In this document: one piece after another, positions 25,256 to 36,011 of the stretch
Numbering within the stretch: position 1 is the first letter of the stretch
How the letters are laid out: the number at the start of each line of letters is the position of its first letter
Assembly (NCBI RefSeq): GCF_001311985.1
Contig: NZ_BBCJ01000022.1
Span: forward strand, 1-64,000
DNA from: Geotalea toluenoxydans JCM 15764
GTDB taxonomy: Bacteria; Desulfobacterota; Desulfuromonadia; Geobacterales; Geobacteraceae
Direction: 5' to 3'
Length of the DNA stretch: 64,000 nt
Position numbers and translations under genes: made by a program
Notes under the pieces: generated by a model
Seen by the model: only the letters and a program-made list of their open reading frames with translations
What the model was told of the DNA's origin: nothing
The model's database searches: none

Positions 25256-27817
25256 TTATCCCCACACGAGCAGGCTTGGCTCGTAAATCGGCCCCAACAC
25301 TGGGTGTTTCGGCATGACCCGGAGCATGAAGCCGTGCCGGCCGCAGAACCGGCAATCCAGTTGGCCGCTGAAGTAGTGGGCGCCTGCACCGTCGGGCTCC
25401 GAGGGGGCAAGGGGTACCAGCTCGCCGCCGATGATGGAGCCGCGGGAATCGAGGACGCCGAAATAGGCATCGACCGCCAGCTGATCCAGGGGAATCTCGT
25501 CGACGAAAATCTTCGCCCGCAGCGGAATGTTGCTCCCGGCCAGGATATCCTGGCTCATCTCCGCCTCCACCTGTTCGATGCGCACATGGTGCCAGAGACG
25601 GTGCATCTTTTCCTTCCACCTTGCCAGGTCCTTGGCCAGGGCCGAGTCCTGTTCATTCAATTTCTGCCACTGCTCGAAGGCGGTAAAGTAGAAGGTTTCC
25701 GAGTACTGCTGCACCATCCGATCGGTGCTGAAGGCCGGGCAGAGCGACTGCAGCGATGCTTCATGCAGGCGATCCAGCCACGGGGAATGCCGTCGCTGCC
25801 CCGATCGTAAAAGAGAGGCACGATCTCTTTCTCCAGCAGATCGTAGATGGCCCTGCTTTCCACCTCGTTCTGGTATTCAAGGTCGTCGTAGACCTCTCCC
25901 TTGCCGATGGCCCAGCCGTTGTTGCCCCGGTATCCTTCACACCACCAGCCATCGAGAACGCTCATGTTGAGGCCGCCGTTGAAGGCAACCTTCATGCCGC
26001 TGGTGCCGCTTGCCTCCAGGGGACGCAACGGGGTATTCAGCCAGACATCCACCCCCTGTACCAGGTGGCGGGCCACCGACATGTCATAATCCTCCAGAAA
26101 GACGATGCGGTGGCGGAAGCGCTCCTGATGGGAAAGCTGAACGATCTGCCGGATGAGTTCCTTCCCCTGGTGATCGGCCGGGTGCGCCTTGCCGGCAAAG
26201 ACGATCTGTACCGGCTTCGCCTGTTCATTGACGATGCGGGCCAGTCTCTCCACGTCGTGGAGGAGCAGAGTTCCCCTCTTATAGGTGGCGAAGCGGCGGG
26301 CAAAACCGATAGTGAGGATGTCCGGGTCGAGGACCTCGTCGGCGACGGCGATTTCCTTGGCGGTGGCGCCCACCTGGCAGAGCTGTTCCTTGAGTCTTTT
26401 GCGGGCGTAATCCACCAGATGCTCCCGACCATGTTTATGGGTACGCCAGAGCTCGCCGTCGGGTATGCGCGAAACACGGCGCCAGACCGAGGCGTCGGTG
26501 GGGTCTTCCAACCAGCGGGTGCCCAGATAACGGATCAGCAGCCGGGCCATCTCCCGGGAAAGCCATGTTTTGTTATGGACGCCGTTGGTGATGGAGGTAA
26601 GCGGCAGATGTTCTTCGGGGAGATCCGGCCAGACGTTTTTCCACATTTTCCGCGAGACTTCGCCATGGAGTTGGCTGACGCCGTTGGCGTGACCGGTGAG
26701 TTTCAGGGCCAGAACTGCCATACAGAACATTTCGTGGGGATTGCGGGCGTTTTGCGTCCGAGGGAGAGAAACTCTTCCCTGGACAGGCCCAGGCCACGGT
26801 AGTAGCGTCCCAGGTATTTATCGATCAGGTCGGCGGGAAAGTGGTCGATTCCGGCTTCCACCGGGGTGTGGGTGGTGAAGACAGTGCCGGCCTTTACCGC
26901 TTCACTGGCCTCGCTGAATTTGAGGCGGCGTTCCTCCATGAGCAGGCGGGTCCGCTCCAGGGAGAGAAAGGCGGCATGGCCTTCATTCATGTGGCAGACA
27001 TGTGGTTCTATCCCCAGAAGGTGCAGTGCCCTGACGCCGCCGATGGAGAGCAGAATCTCCTGCCTGATGCGCATTTCCTGGTCGCCGCCGTAGAGACGGG
27101 TGGTGATGTTCCGGTCATCCGGGGAATTTTCCTCCAGGTTGGTATCAAGGAGGTAAAGGGGGATGCGCCCCACCTGAGCCCTCCAGATCTGGATCTTTAC
27201 CCGGTTGCCCGCCAGGTCCAGCTCAAGCAGGAGCGGTGTGCCGTCGGCCTTGCGTTCAAGGTGCAGGGGCAGGTTGTAGAAATCGTTTTCCGGGTAGTAT
27301 TCCTGCTGCCATCCCTCGATGTTCAGGTACTGGCGGAAGTAGCCCTGGCGGTAGAGGAGCCCGACCCCCACCAGGGGAAGCCCCAGATCGCTGGCGGACT
27401 TGAGGTGGTCGCCGGCGAGAATGCCCAGTCCTCCCGAATAGATGGGAAGGGATTCGTGGAGGCCGAATTCCATGGAAAAATAGGCGACCCTGAAACCGTC
27501 ATCCTCCCGGTGCAGCTTGCTGTACCAGGTTTTCGCCGCCAGGTATTCCTTGAGTTTGTCCTCCACCATGGCCAGATGGGAAATGAAGCCTTCGTCGGCT
27601 TCAGCACTTCCAGGGTCGTCTGCTGTAGGATGCCCAACATCTCCACCGGATTGTGACGGGTTTCCCGCCACAGTTCAGGATCGAGTCGGGTGAAAAGCTC
27701 GATGGCATCGGGTTCCCAGCACCACCACAGGTTATAGGCGATGCGCTGGAGTCCGGCCAGTTCCTTTGGTAACGAGGGGGTAACAGTAAAACGGTGAAGG
27801 ATTTTGCTGAAATTCAT
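25256..27817 (-). CDS. glgP: Alpha-glucan phosphorylase (three frameshifts)
   Basis: The pieces read together as a GT35 alpha-glucan phosphorylase of about 850 residues of the archaeal/bacterial type. They show PKELAGLQRIAYNLWW, RVAYFSMEFGLHESLPIYSGGLG, THTPVEAGIDHF, TSITNGVH, FARRFATYKRG and the pyridoxal-phosphate region EASGTSGMKVAFNGGLNMS. Breaks lie near 27600, 26727 and 25742, each explained by a missing base. ATG 27817 has GGAG upstream. It releases glucose 1-phosphate from stored glycogen. It sits 37 bp behind the response regulator, on the same strand. Confidence 0.92.
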
Positions 27818-27854
27818 GGTGGTTACTCCTTCAAAGCCCTTTTTCAACAACCTG

Positions 27855-29219
27855 TCAGGATCTTTCGATGCCAAACTTCTCCAGGCGGTACTGGAGTGTC
27901 TTATAGCTCATTCCCAGAAGCGGCGCCGCCTTGCTGATGATGCCGTCGGCCCGTTCCATGGCCTTGATGATCAGATCTCGCTCCAGTTCCTCGATGGAAA
28001 TCCCCTGTGGCGGAAATTCAAAGGGAAGTTTGGTAATATTGGCCATCTCTTCGTGGACTTCGGCAGGCAGGTCCTCCGGCAGGATCTGGTCCGATTCCGC
28101 CATGAGCACCCCCCTCTCGATAACCGATTCAAGCTGCCTGACGTTTCCCGGCCAGCTGTAATTCATGAGTATCTTCAGGGCCGGCTTCGATATGCCATTC
28201 AAGGCAATGCCGGAAGCGGCGCTGTACTTCTCGAGGAAGAAATCTGCCAGGGTGGCGATATCGTTACCCCGCTCCCGGAGCGGCGGCAGTGTCACCCGAA
28301 TGACGTTCAGACGGTAGAACAGGTCTTCCCGGAAGGTCCCCTTCTTGATCTCCACTTCCAGATCCCGGTTGGTGGCCGAAATGATACGGACATCGATGGG
28401 AATATTGACTTTTCCTCCCACCCGCCGGATCTCCTTTTCCTGGATGGCGCGCAGGAGCTTTGCCTGCATGGCCACATTCATCTCGCCGATTTCGTCGAGA
28501 AATATGGTGCCCCCTTGGGAAGCCTCCAACAGACCGATTTCACGGCTGGCAGCGCCGGTAAAGGAGCCTTTTTCATGGCCGAAAAGTTCGCTTTCAATGA
28601 GGGTGTCGGGAATGGCGGCGCAGTTGATGGCAAAAAATGGTTTATCCCGGCGTGGGCTGCCATCGTGAACGGCCTTGGCCACCAGCTCCTTACCGGTTCC
28701 TGATTCGCCATAGATAAGGACGGTGGAACTGGTGGGAGCGATTTTGCCGATGATGCGGGCCACTTCCTTTATTTTCGGATGCTCCCCGATCATGTTGGAG
28801 ATGGCCATGGTTTCCTTCAGCTTTCTGTGAAGCACGGCGTTTTCGTGGAGAAGACCGATATGTTCGAAGGCCCGCTTGACGGTCAGAAGCAGGTCCTCGC
28901 GTTCCAGCGGCTTTTCCAGGTAATCGAATGCTCCCTTCTTCATCGCTTCCACGGCAGAGTCGATGGTGCCGTGGGCGGTCATCATGACCACGCACTGTCG
29001 ATTGTTATCTGTAAGCAGAGTTTCCATGAGTTCCATGCCCGACATCCCTTGCATCTTCAGGTCGGTAAGAATAAGGTCGAATTCCTTGTCGGCAAGCTTT
29101 GCCAGCGCTTCCCTTGCACCTGGCACCGCTGCAGTTGCATATCCCTGCTTTTGCAGGATGGCGGTAAGAATATCTCGCTGTCCCTTTTCGTCGTCTACTA
29201 TCAAAATGCTACCCGACAT
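27855..29219 (-). CDS. NtrC-family sigma-54 response regulator
   Basis: The intact 454-residue product has a receiver domain (phospho-acceptor D53 in LILTDLKMQG), a sigma-54 AAA+ domain (Walker A GESGTGKE, GSFTGA loop, GGTIFLDEIGEM, RVGGKVNIPIDVRIISATN) and a C-terminal Fis-type helix-turn-helix (ADGIISKAAPLLGMSYKTLQYRL). The sigma-54 contact loop reads GSFTGA rather than GAFTGA. It starts 26 bp after the histidine kinase, its obvious partner, and is followed by glgP. Confidence 0.94.
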   Translation of the reverse strand: MSGSILIVDDEKGQRDILTAILQKQGYATAAVPGAREALAKLADKEFDLILTDLKMQGMSGMELMETLLTDNNRQCVVMMTAHGTIDSAVEAMKKGAFDYLEKPLEREDLLLTVKRAFEHIGLLHENAVLHRKLKETMAISNMIGEHPKIKEVARIIGKIAPTSSTVLIYGESGTGKELVAKAVHDGSPRRDKPFFAINCAAIPDTLIESELFGHEKGSFTGAASREIGLLEASQGGTIFLDEIGEMNVAMQAKLLRAIQEKEIRRVGGKVNIPIDVRIISATNRDLEVEIKKGTFREDLFYRLNVIRVTLPPLRERGNDIATLADFFLEKYSAASGIALNGISKPALKILMNYSWPGNVRQLESVIERGVLMAESDQILPEDLPAEVHEEMANITKLPFEFPPQGISIEELERDLIIKAMERADGIISKAAPLLGMSYKTLQYRLEKFGIERS

Positions 29220-29245
29220 ATGTTCTCCTGAAAAGAGCCCGACTC

Positions 29246-30693
29246 TTAAATTTGTTCATAGCCCGCAGTCTGGTTTTTTTTCACCGGCAGGACCATGGTA
29301 AAGGTGGTGCCGCTGCCCACGGTGCTTTTCACCCTGAGTTCGCCGCCGTGTTCCCTGACGATTCTTTCGGTAATGGCGAGCCCCAGGCCTATCCCCGCTT
29401 CCTTGGTGGTGAAATAGGCTGAAATATCTTGCCGATGTCACCGACGGCGATGCCTGCCCCTTGGTCGGCAAAGGTGAGGATGAACCGCTTTTCCTCTGGG
29501 GCAAATGCTGCTCCAATGGTGATGGTGCCCCCTTCGGGCATGGCTTGGGCTGCATTGGTGATGAAATTGAAAAGGCAGTTGCGCATCAGTTCGGCATCCA
29601 CCTGCATGGCGGGCAGGTCTGCTGGGATATCCATCGCCACCCGGATACGCTGTTCGTCAAGTTTGTCCTGCAGCAGAGGCAGCGCCTTGCCGATCAAATC
29701 GGCATAACGTACCTCGCTGATGCGCAGTTTCAGCGGCCGGCCGTAATTCATGAAATTCAGGACCATGTAATTGGCTTTGCGCACCTCTTCCTTGATGTTG
29801 TCGGTGATCGCCTCCAGCTCTTTGCTTCGCTCCGGGCAGGTGGGGAGCAGTTCGCTTTTCAGGTGGTCGATGGCAAGGCTGATATAGTTGAGGGGATTTC
29901 TGATTTCGTGGGCGATGCCTGAGGCCAGCTGTCCTACCTTGGAGAGATGCTCCGCTTCGTAGAGACGTTTTTCCAGGTTTTCCCGTTCCCGCAATTTTTC
30001 CACCATTTCATTGAAACTTTTGGCCAGTTCGCCGATCTCATCCTTGCTTTCCACGGGAAAGGTCACCGACAGGTCCCCCGCAGATACCTTTTTTACCCCG
30101 GCTGCCAGCCGGTTGATGGGGGTTGTATACCTTCTGGCCAGAAAAAAGGTGAGGAGGATGCCGAAGGCAAAAACCATGCAGGTGGCAACCAGACGGCGGA
30201 TGAAGTTGGCGTGCTGGATGTCGCGGATATTGTCCAGGAGCAGGTTGATCTGTACATATCCCAGTTGCTCATCACCGACAATGACCGGGACTACCAGGTC
30301 ATAGGGGCGAAGGGACGGTGAAACGCCGGTGATCTTCCCTTTGTGGGAGGCCTTAAGGCCTTTCTCCAGTTTTTTTATTTCGCGCTTTTTGCCGACCTTT
30401 TCCGGATCGGAGGAGTTGATAATCTCCCCTTCGTTGCTGATGATGTTTATTTCGTTGATGCCCTTGTTTCTGGCCTGTTGAAAGTAGTCCTTGAGGCGGG
30501 AGGATTCGCTCTCTTCCTCCGAAGTGAGATCCTCGACACTGATCTGGATGGCTTTGGATACTTCGGTGGAGCTTTCCTGCATCTCTTGCACCAGATCGTT
30601 CTGGCTGAACTGATTCATGATGAAGAGAATCAGGGTGGCGATGACGAGAAGGGTGAGCATCATTGCCACCAGCTTGGTATTGAGTTTCATCAT
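29246..30693 (-). CDS. Sensor histidine kinase with HAMP domain (one frameshift)
   Basis: Two membrane helices (residues 8-26 and about 165-185) enclose a periplasmic sensor. A HAMP domain follows ([23 protein letters not shown]), then the H-box [18 protein letters not shown], and the ATPase domain ([19 protein letters not shown]). After IGKIFQP the frame breaks near 29428. One restored base gives [20 protein letters not shown]...[13 protein letters not shown], ending at 29246. Full length is about 482 residues. It should phosphorylate the adjoining sigma-54 regulator. Confidence 0.9.
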
Positions 30694-30880
30694 AGTGCCT
30701 TCTGTCTATGCGGTCCGTGCAGGCGGTTGGGTTAAATCGGTAAATTATACATCAGGGCATAGTGGTAAACAAGGAGTATGTCCCATGGGAAAAGTCCATA
30801 ACAGGTTAAAAAGGTAAAGAATCTACGGCTTGAAACCGATATGGAGAATCAAAGGATTATTTGCTGCAGGGAGGTGTTTC

Positions 30881-31087
30881 ATGGAATACAGCGTGGGGAA
30901 AATACCGGCAGCGTACAGCATTGATGCCGACAAACACGGGCCGGGGCGGGAGCGCAAAAAGGGGCATCTTGTTCAAAAAGTCGAGGCACATGACAGCATT
31001 TCCATATCCGATGAAGCAAGGCAGCGTAGTGCGGACGAGGAAGGTGCAGAGGAGGCGTCCGGCGAAAGTGATCAGGTTACGAAATAG
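30881..31087 (+). CDS. Small charged protein, function unknown
   Basis: The 68-codon ORF has a strong ribosome site (GCAGGGAGG, 7 bases before ATG). The product MEYSVGKIPAAY... is hydrophilic, with a Lys/Arg-rich middle and an acidic end (SADEEGAEEASGES). No membrane segment or known family is seen. It converges with, and overlaps by 16 bp, the HDOD gene. The RBS is the main reason to accept it. Confidence 0.5.
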   Translation: MEYSVGKIPAAYSIDADKHGPGRERKKGHLVQKVEAHDSISISDEARQRSADEEGAEEASGESDQVTK

Positions 31088-31923
31088 CTTTTGTCCTTTT
31101 CAAACGCTTCGGTAAAGAGGTTCAGCAGCATGTCGATGCGTGTCTCATCGAGATTGAGCATGGATGCCGGGGTGGATGCTGCCAGATCAAGGGATTCCTG
31201 GGGTTCCCGTTCACCTATTCCAAGCTTGAGACAAAACATGTCGGCGAGGGCGATAACCGCTGTCAGGTTTATCTGATAGATATCGTTAGGATCATCGAAC
31301 TGCAGCTTATGGTGCTGAAGAATGGCGTTGGTCATGGCCAGGGGGAAATTCCACTTCTTCACAACGTAGGCGCCGACTTCATCGTGGCAGAAGGGGAAGA
31401 TGCTGGCTTCAGCGTCTTCAAAAGTGAGCCCTTCATTATAGCAGCGTTGCATCACCTGCTGGAATTTATCCTTGTCCAGGGAGTTCATGATGATCTTGCC
31501 GATATCGTGGAAAAGGCCGCCGAGAAAGGCCTCTTCCTCGTTGGCGGCCCTGGTGCTGCTGGCAATGATGCGTGCTGCCAGTCCGGCGGCAAAGGAATGC
31601 TCCCAGAGCATCTTTTCCGTCAGTCCGAAAGGTTTGTAGACCTGCTTTACGGAAGCGGCGACCACCAGGCTCTTCAAGGTGTTGAAGCCGAGAATTACTA
31701 TGGCCGTCGACAAGGTCTGTATCTGCCGTTGGCACCCATAAAAGGAGGAGTTGGAAATCTTGATCACCCTGGCGGCAACGGCGGGATCGGAGGCAACTAC
31801 CCTTGCCAGTTCTTCGGCGGTAGTAGTCTCGCTTTCCATCAGCTGCATGACTTTGGTGGCTACAACCGGGATGGTCGGCAGATCTCCTGCGGTCATGATG
31901 GCAGTTTCAAGCTCTTTATTCAT
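31072..31923 (-). CDS. HDOD-domain signalling protein
   Basis: The intact 283-residue product is an HDOD domain throughout: LPTIPVVATKVMQLM, VVASDPAVAARVIKISNSSFYG, ILGFNTLKSLVVAASV and LGGLFHDIGKIIM. This HD-like fold lacks a complete catalytic HD site and acts as a signalling or protein-binding module. Geobacter species have many. It faces engB divergently; the 172-bp space 31924-32095 must hold both promoters. Confidence 0.92.
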   Translation of the reverse strand: MNKELETAIMTAGDLPTIPVVATKVMQLMESETTTAEELARVVASDPAVAARVIKISNSSFYGCQRQIQTLSTAIVILGFNTLKSLVVAASVKQVYKPFGLTEKMLWEHSFAAGLAARIIASSTRAANEEEAFLGGLFHDIGKIIMNSLDKDKFQQVMQRCYNEGLTFEDAEASIFPFCHDEVGAYVVKKWNFPLAMTNAILQHHKLQFDDPNDIYQINLTAVIALADMFCLKLGIGEREPQESLDLAASTPASMLNLDETRIDMLLNLFTEAFEKDKSYFVT

Positions 31924-32095
31924 GGCTCACTCCAGGATTAAACGTTAACTTTGCTGTCCTGGGTGTACTTTTCGGCACCAGTTGCCAATACTTTACCTCT
32001 TCAGCTTTTATTTTGACAAAGCCTCCCCTTTTACGTAACTTGTTAGCCGCAAAAAGTAGGAAAAACGCTCCCATCGAAAAAGAACAGGTGGTTCT

Positions 32096-32719
32096 GTGCT
32101 GATCAAATATGTTGAATTCATCAAGAGTGCCACGAGGGCTGCCCATTATCCACCAGGGGACCTGCCGGAGATAGCCTTCGCCGGCCGCTCCAACGTGGGC
32201 AAATCTTCTCTGATCAATGTCCTGGTCAACAGGAAGAGTCTGGTCCGCACCAGCTCAACGCCGGGGCGAACCCAGCTTATCAACTTCTTCGACGTCAACG
32301 GTCAGTTTACCCTGGTGGATTTGCCCGGTTACGGCTTCGCCAAGGTGCCGCTGGCAGTGAAAAAACAGTGGGGACCGATGATGGAGAACTATCTGGCGAA
32401 AAGGGCCAATCTCCGTGGTGTCATCCTTATCCTGGATATCAGGAGGACCCCCGTTGCCGAGGACATCCAGATGCTTCACTGGCTGCAGGCATACTCCATC
32501 AAACCGATACTGGTCATCACCAAGTGCGACAAGGTTTCCAAAAACGAAAGGGGAAAACAGTCGCGGATAATTGCCCAGACCCTGGGGGTGACGCCGGAAG
32601 AGCTGAATTTCTTTTCGGCACTGAACAGGGAGGGGAAGGACCTGATCTGGCGGAAGATCGAAGAGGTATTGCCTGCGGAGACGGCGGACGCCGCCGGGGA
32701 AGCCTCCAAAGCGACATAA
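32096..32719 (+). CDS. engB: Ribosome biogenesis GTP-binding protein EngB (YihA/YsxC)
   Basis: The intact 207-residue product shows the TRAFAC GTPase motifs: G1 [10 protein letters not shown]2 [10 protein letters not shown]3 DLPGYGFA, G4 TKCDKVSK and G5 FFSALNREG. EngB is needed for 50S subunit assembly. The start is GTG 32096, giving the usual N-terminus just before the conserved [10 protein letters not shown] block. The C-terminal 15 residues are an Ala/Glu-rich tail. Confidence 0.96.
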   Translation: MLIKYVEFIKSATRAAHYPPGDLPEIAFAGRSNVGKSSLINVLVNRKSLVRTSSTPGRTQLINFFDVNGQFTLVDLPGYGFAKVPLAVKKQWGPMMENYLAKRANLRGVILILDIRRTPVAEDIQMLHWLQAYSIKPILVITKCDKVSKNERGKQSRIIAQTLGVTPEELNFFSALNREGKDLIWRKIEEVLPAETADAAGEASKAT

Positions 32720-32722
32720 TGT

Positions 32723-32751
32723 TTGACTTTGTGGCAGCGCTCTGCTAAAAA
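32723..32751 (+). promoter_or_regulatory. Sigma-70 promoter of the cobamide operon
   Basis: TTGACT (32723-32728) and TAAAAA (32746-32751) are separated by exactly 17 bp. Transcription would start near 32758, shortly before the riboswitch. Confidence 0.65.
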
Positions 32752-32774
32752 ATAGCCTCAAAATTGAATAGTTA

Positions 32775-32946
32775 ACTTGGTGCGCCGGTATCGGTAGATA
32801 CGGCGTTAAAAGGGAAGGAGGTGCGATTCCTCCACTGTCCCGCAACTGTGAACGGTGATGAAAGCCGCTTGATGCCACTGAGATATTCGGGAAGGCGCGG
32901 CAAGTAAAGTGACCCGTAAGTCAGGAAACCTGCCAGGTTGACCGCT
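32775..32946 (+). promoter_or_regulatory. Cobalamin riboswitch
   Basis: The conserved blocks of the AdoCbl aptamer are present in order: the P1/P3 strand with GGTGCGCCGG, AAAAGGGAAGGAGGTGCGA, TCCTCCACTGTCCCGCAACTGTG, and the B12 box AGTCAGGAAACCTGCC at 32919-32934. It lies 87 bp ahead of cobU, so it senses cobamide and switches the whole cobU-cbiO operon off when the vitamin is plentiful. Confidence 0.95.
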
Positions 32947-33002
32947 GAAAAAGGATCCTCCGCAGGAGAGGAGCCGAAGCCCTTTGTCATACCACGGTTT
33001 CG

Positions 33003-33031
33003 ACCCCGCCTCCCAGGAGACGGGGTTTTTT
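33003..33031 (+). terminator. Riboswitch expression platform: terminator that also hides the cobU ribosome site
   Basis: ACCCCG.CTCC-CA-GGAG.CGGGGT forms a hairpin followed by six T, directly before the cobU ATG at 33033. The GGAG in its right arm (33016-33019) is the only ribosome-site candidate. When the hairpin forms, both transcription and translation of cobU would be prevented. Confidence 0.8.
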
Positions 33032-33032
33032 C

Positions 33033-33554
33033 ATGTCCAGAATCGTACTTGTCACCGGAGGTGCCAGAAGCGGCAAGAGTAGCCTTGCCGAAGGAATGGC
33101 CCTTGCCTACGGCGATCCCCTCGGCTATGTGGCCACCGGTAGGGCCGGCGACGGCGAGATGGCGGAACGGATTGCACGTCACCGACAAAGACGCGGCTCC
33201 ATGTGGCAGACGATGGAGGAGCCGCTGCTTCTCAAAGAGGTAATCATCGGCCACGACGGTTATTTCAGGGCCATATTGGTCGACTGTATCACCCTCTGGC
33301 TGAGCAACCTGCTCTTTGCCCACAACGATAGGGGGCGGGTGCTGAACGAGGTCAGTGAACTGGCGGACGTCATGCCCAATCTTGCAACCCCGCTTGTCCT
33401 TGTCACCAACGAGGTAGGGGCGGGGATCGTCCCGGAGAACGCCCTTGCCAGAACCTTTCGTGACTTGGCAGGAGAAGCCAACCAGATCCTGGCGTCTGCG
33501 GCAGACGAGGTCCACGTGGCCATGTGCGGTTTGTCACTCAAGCTGAAGGGCTGA
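33033..33554 (+). CDS. cobU: Adenosylcobinamide kinase / guanylyltransferase
   Basis: The intact 173-residue product has the P-loop GGARSGKSSLAE at the N-terminus, GYVATGRAGDGEMAERIARHRQRR, the RGG-type VDCITLWLSNLL and VTNEVGAGIVPE. CobU phosphorylates adenosylcobinamide and transfers GMP in the assembly of the nucleotide loop. It is the first gene under the cobalamin riboswitch. Confidence 0.96.
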   Translation: MSRIVLVTGGARSGKSSLAEGMALAYGDPLGYVATGRAGDGEMAERIARHRQRRGSMWQTMEEPLLLKEVIIGHDGYFRAILVDCITLWLSNLLFAHNDRGRVLNEVSELADVMPNLATPLVLVTNEVGAGIVPENALARTFRDLAGEANQILASAADEVHVAMCGLSLKLKG

Positions 33555-33605
33555 CAGCTCCGTTCAAACAATGAACAAATTAAATGCAATGTGGAGGAGA
33601 TAATC

Positions 33606-34616
33606 ATGAGTTTGATCGATGATACCCTGGAGCAGATCCAGGCGGTGGACCCAGCCCTGCTGGCGGAGGCCCAGGTAGTACTGGACAACAAGACCAAGCC
33701 TCCGGGGTCTCTGGGGCGGCTGGAAGAATTTGCCAGACGTTATGTGGCCATAATCGCCGATTCGGAGAATCCCGATTTGGAACTGCTGGGGACGAAGGTT
33801 GTTTATACTTTTGCCGCCGACCACGGTGTCGTTGAAGAGGGGATCTCGCTATATCCCAAAGAGGTGACCCAACAGATGGTGCTCAACTTTCTCAATGGCG
33901 GGGCAGGTGTCAATGTCCTTGCCCGCCATGTGGGGGCTGAGGTGCGGGTGGTTGATATCGGTGTCGATTACTATTTCGGCATGGTGCCTGGACTGGTGGT
34001 GCGCAAGGTGGCAAGGGGCACAGCCAACCTGGCTCAAGGTCCGGCCATGACCAGGGAACAAGCGGTGGCGGCCCTGGAAGTGGGGATTGAACTGGCAGCG
34101 CAGGCCAAGAAGACCGGTGTGACCATGCTCGGCACCGGCGAGATGGGGATCGGCAACACCACGCCGTCGTCGGCCATTATTGCAGCCATTTCGGGGAAGA
34201 CGGTAAGGGAGGTGACCCACCGGGGCACCGGCATCAACGATGCTGCCCTGGAGAACAAGATCCGCGTCATCGAGCAGGGGCTGGCGGTGAACAAGCCCGA
34301 CCCGAAGGACCCTATCGATGTGCTGGCCAAGGTGGGGGGCTTGGAGATAGCCGGCATTGCCGGGCTCATTCTGGGCGCCGCCGCCAATCGCATTCCGGTC
34401 GTGGTCGACGGATTCATCTCCACTGCCGGAGCGCTCATCGCAAGCGAACTCAACCCCCATGTCAAAGACTACATGTTCGCCGCCCATGAGTCGGTGGAGA
34501 TCGGCCACAGTTTTATGCTGCAACACATCGGACTGAAGCCGATCCTTGACCTGCAGCTGAGGCTGGGAGAAGGGACCGGCGCCGCGCTGGCCATGGGGCT
34601 GATCGAAGCGGGGTGA
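33606..34616 (+). CDS. cobT: Nicotinate-nucleotide-dimethylbenzimidazole phosphoribosyltransferase
   Basis: The intact 336-residue product has [47 protein letters not shown] and the substrate loop [10 protein letters not shown]. CobT activates the lower-ligand base to its alpha-ribotide. ATG 33606 is preferred to GTG 33591 because GGAGGAG sits in front of it. With bzaF in the same operon, the base is likely to be a 5-hydroxybenzimidazole-type ligand rather than dimethylbenzimidazole made with oxygen. Confidence 0.95.
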   Translation: MSLIDDTLEQIQAVDPALLAEAQVVLDNKTKPPGSLGRLEEFARRYVAIIADSENPDLELLGTKVVYTFAADHGVVEEGISLYPKEVTQQMVLNFLNGGAGVNVLARHVGAEVRVVDIGVDYYFGMVPGLVVRKVARGTANLAQGPAMTREQAVAALEVGIELAAQAKKTGVTMLGTGEMGIGNTTPSSAIIAAISGKTVREVTHRGTGINDAALENKIRVIEQGLAVNKPDPKDPIDVLAKVGGLEIAGIAGLILGAAANRIPVVVDGFISTAGALIASELNPHVKDYMFAAHESVEIGHSFMLQHIGLKPILDLQLRLGEGTGAALAMGLIEAG

Positions 34617-34668
34617 AGATATACAAGGAAATGGCCACCTTTGCCGAGGCCGGGGTAGCTTCAGAATA

Positions 34669-35411
34669 ATGCTGCGGCTTTATTTCGTTGCACTGCAGTT
34701 TCTGGCCATCATCCCCATCCCCTTTTCCTTCCGTTGCAGGGAGGAAGACCTGGGGCGGTCCATGTCCTTTTTTCCTCTCGTGGGCCTTACCCTGGGGTTT
34801 TTGCTGGCCGGCTGCGACTATCTCTTTGCCTTGGCACTGCCACGACCGGTTGCCGATCTTCTTTTGGTGGCCATCCTGGCATTGGTGACCGGTGCCCTGC
34901 ATCTGGACGGTCTGGCGGATGTCTGCGACGGCTTGGCGGCGAGAGGGGGACGGGAACGGTTTCTGGCGGTGATGAAGGATTCACGGGTCGCGCCGTTGGG
35001 GTAGTGGGCCTGGTGCTGGCGCTGCTTCTGAAATACCAGGCACTTTCTGCCGTTACCACCGACAAATGGGAGACACTGCTGTTTTTCCCCATGGTGGCGC
35101 GCTTCAGCCAGGTGCAGCTCACGGTTGGCTCGAAAAGAGCCAGGCAGGATGGACTCGGCTCACTGTTCATCGGTGGGGCAGGCTCCATGCAGGTTGCGGT
35201 TGCGGCGTTTTTCACCGTTGTTACCGGCTGGCTGTTGCTGGGGCTGCCGGGCATCGGCTGTGCTGCAGTATGCTCTCTTTTTACCTGGCTGGCCAAAGCC
35301 TGGTTTCACCGAAAGCTTGGCGGCATTACCGGCGATGCCATTGGCTGTGTCAGCGAACTCAATGAAATCCTGTGTCTGATGACACTTGTTGCCCTGGGAG
35401 GAAGATTTTGA
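34669..35411 (+). CDS. cobS: Cobalamin synthase (adenosylcobinamide-GDP ribazoletransferase), one frameshift
   Basis: A membrane protein of about 247 residues. LQFLAIIPIP, SMSFFPLVGLTLG and GALHLDGLADVCDGL with metal-binding aspartates identify CobS. The frame breaks near 34989 at KDSRV. With one base restored it continues VGLVLALLLKYQAL ... FHRKLGGITGDAIGCVSELNEI to the stop at 35411. CobS joins the lower nucleotide to adenosylcobinamide-GDP. Its stop overlaps the TTG start of cobC. Confidence 0.92.
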
Positions 35412-36010
35412 CAGGAAGGACACGTATATACCTGATCCGGCACGGAGAGGTGGAAGGTGCCGACACCCGCCGTTACAACGGCCACGCCGATGTGGGATTG
35501 TCTGAGTTCGGTATTGCCCAGTATCAGTCGCTCAAGGAACGCTTCGATGGTGTGCAGATCTCGGCCTGCTACTGCAGCGATCTGACCCGCTGCGTCATTG
35601 GGGCGGAGATGCTCGGTACACACTTGGGGGTGACGCCGGTAAAGAACAGCAATCTGCGGGAGCTGAATATCGGCATCTGGGAGCGGATGACCTGGACCGA
35701 GCTGATGGAGAAATATCCGGTGGAATGGCAGGCGCGCCTGGACGATATTGTCAATTATCGGGTGCCCCAGGGGGAGAGCCTCCAGGACATGAATGACCGG
35801 GTGATGCCGGTAATAAAAGATATCGTGCAGCGCCATCAGGGGGAGGATGTACTGGTGGTGGCCCACGGCGGTGTCAACAGGGTGATCCTCCTCAATGCCA
35901 TCGGGACACCGCTATCTTCACTTTTCAATATCGAGCAGAGCTACTGCGGTTTCAATATCATCGATTATTATGCCGACGGCAAGGCTGTCGTCAAGCTCGT
36001 CAATGGATAA
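35408..36010 (+). CDS. cobC: Alpha-ribazole phosphatase
   Basis: The 200-residue histidine phosphatase has [10 protein letters not shown] (catalytic His), [25 protein letters not shown] and VVAHGGVNR. The start is taken as TTG 35408, which overlaps the cobS stop and follows GGAGGAAGA; an ATG-type alternative upstream would lie deep in cobS. It dephosphorylates alpha-ribazole phosphate or the cobamide phosphate. The cobB start follows immediately. Confidence 0.92.
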   Translation: MTGRTRIYLIRHGEVEGADTRRYNGHADVGLSEFGIAQYQSLKERFDGVQISACYCSDLTRCVIGAEMLGTHLGVTPVKNSNLRELNIGIWERMTWTELMEKYPVEWQARLDDIVNYRVPQGESLQDMNDRVMPVIKDIVQRHQGEDVLVVAHGGVNRVILLNAIGTPLSSLFNIEQSYCGFNIIDYYADGKAVVKLVNG

Positions 36011-36011
36011 C

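Noticed and set aside
26841..27656. Long + strand ORF opposite glgP
   Set aside because: The - strand carries clear phosphorylase motifs; the + reading is a GC-rich shadow.
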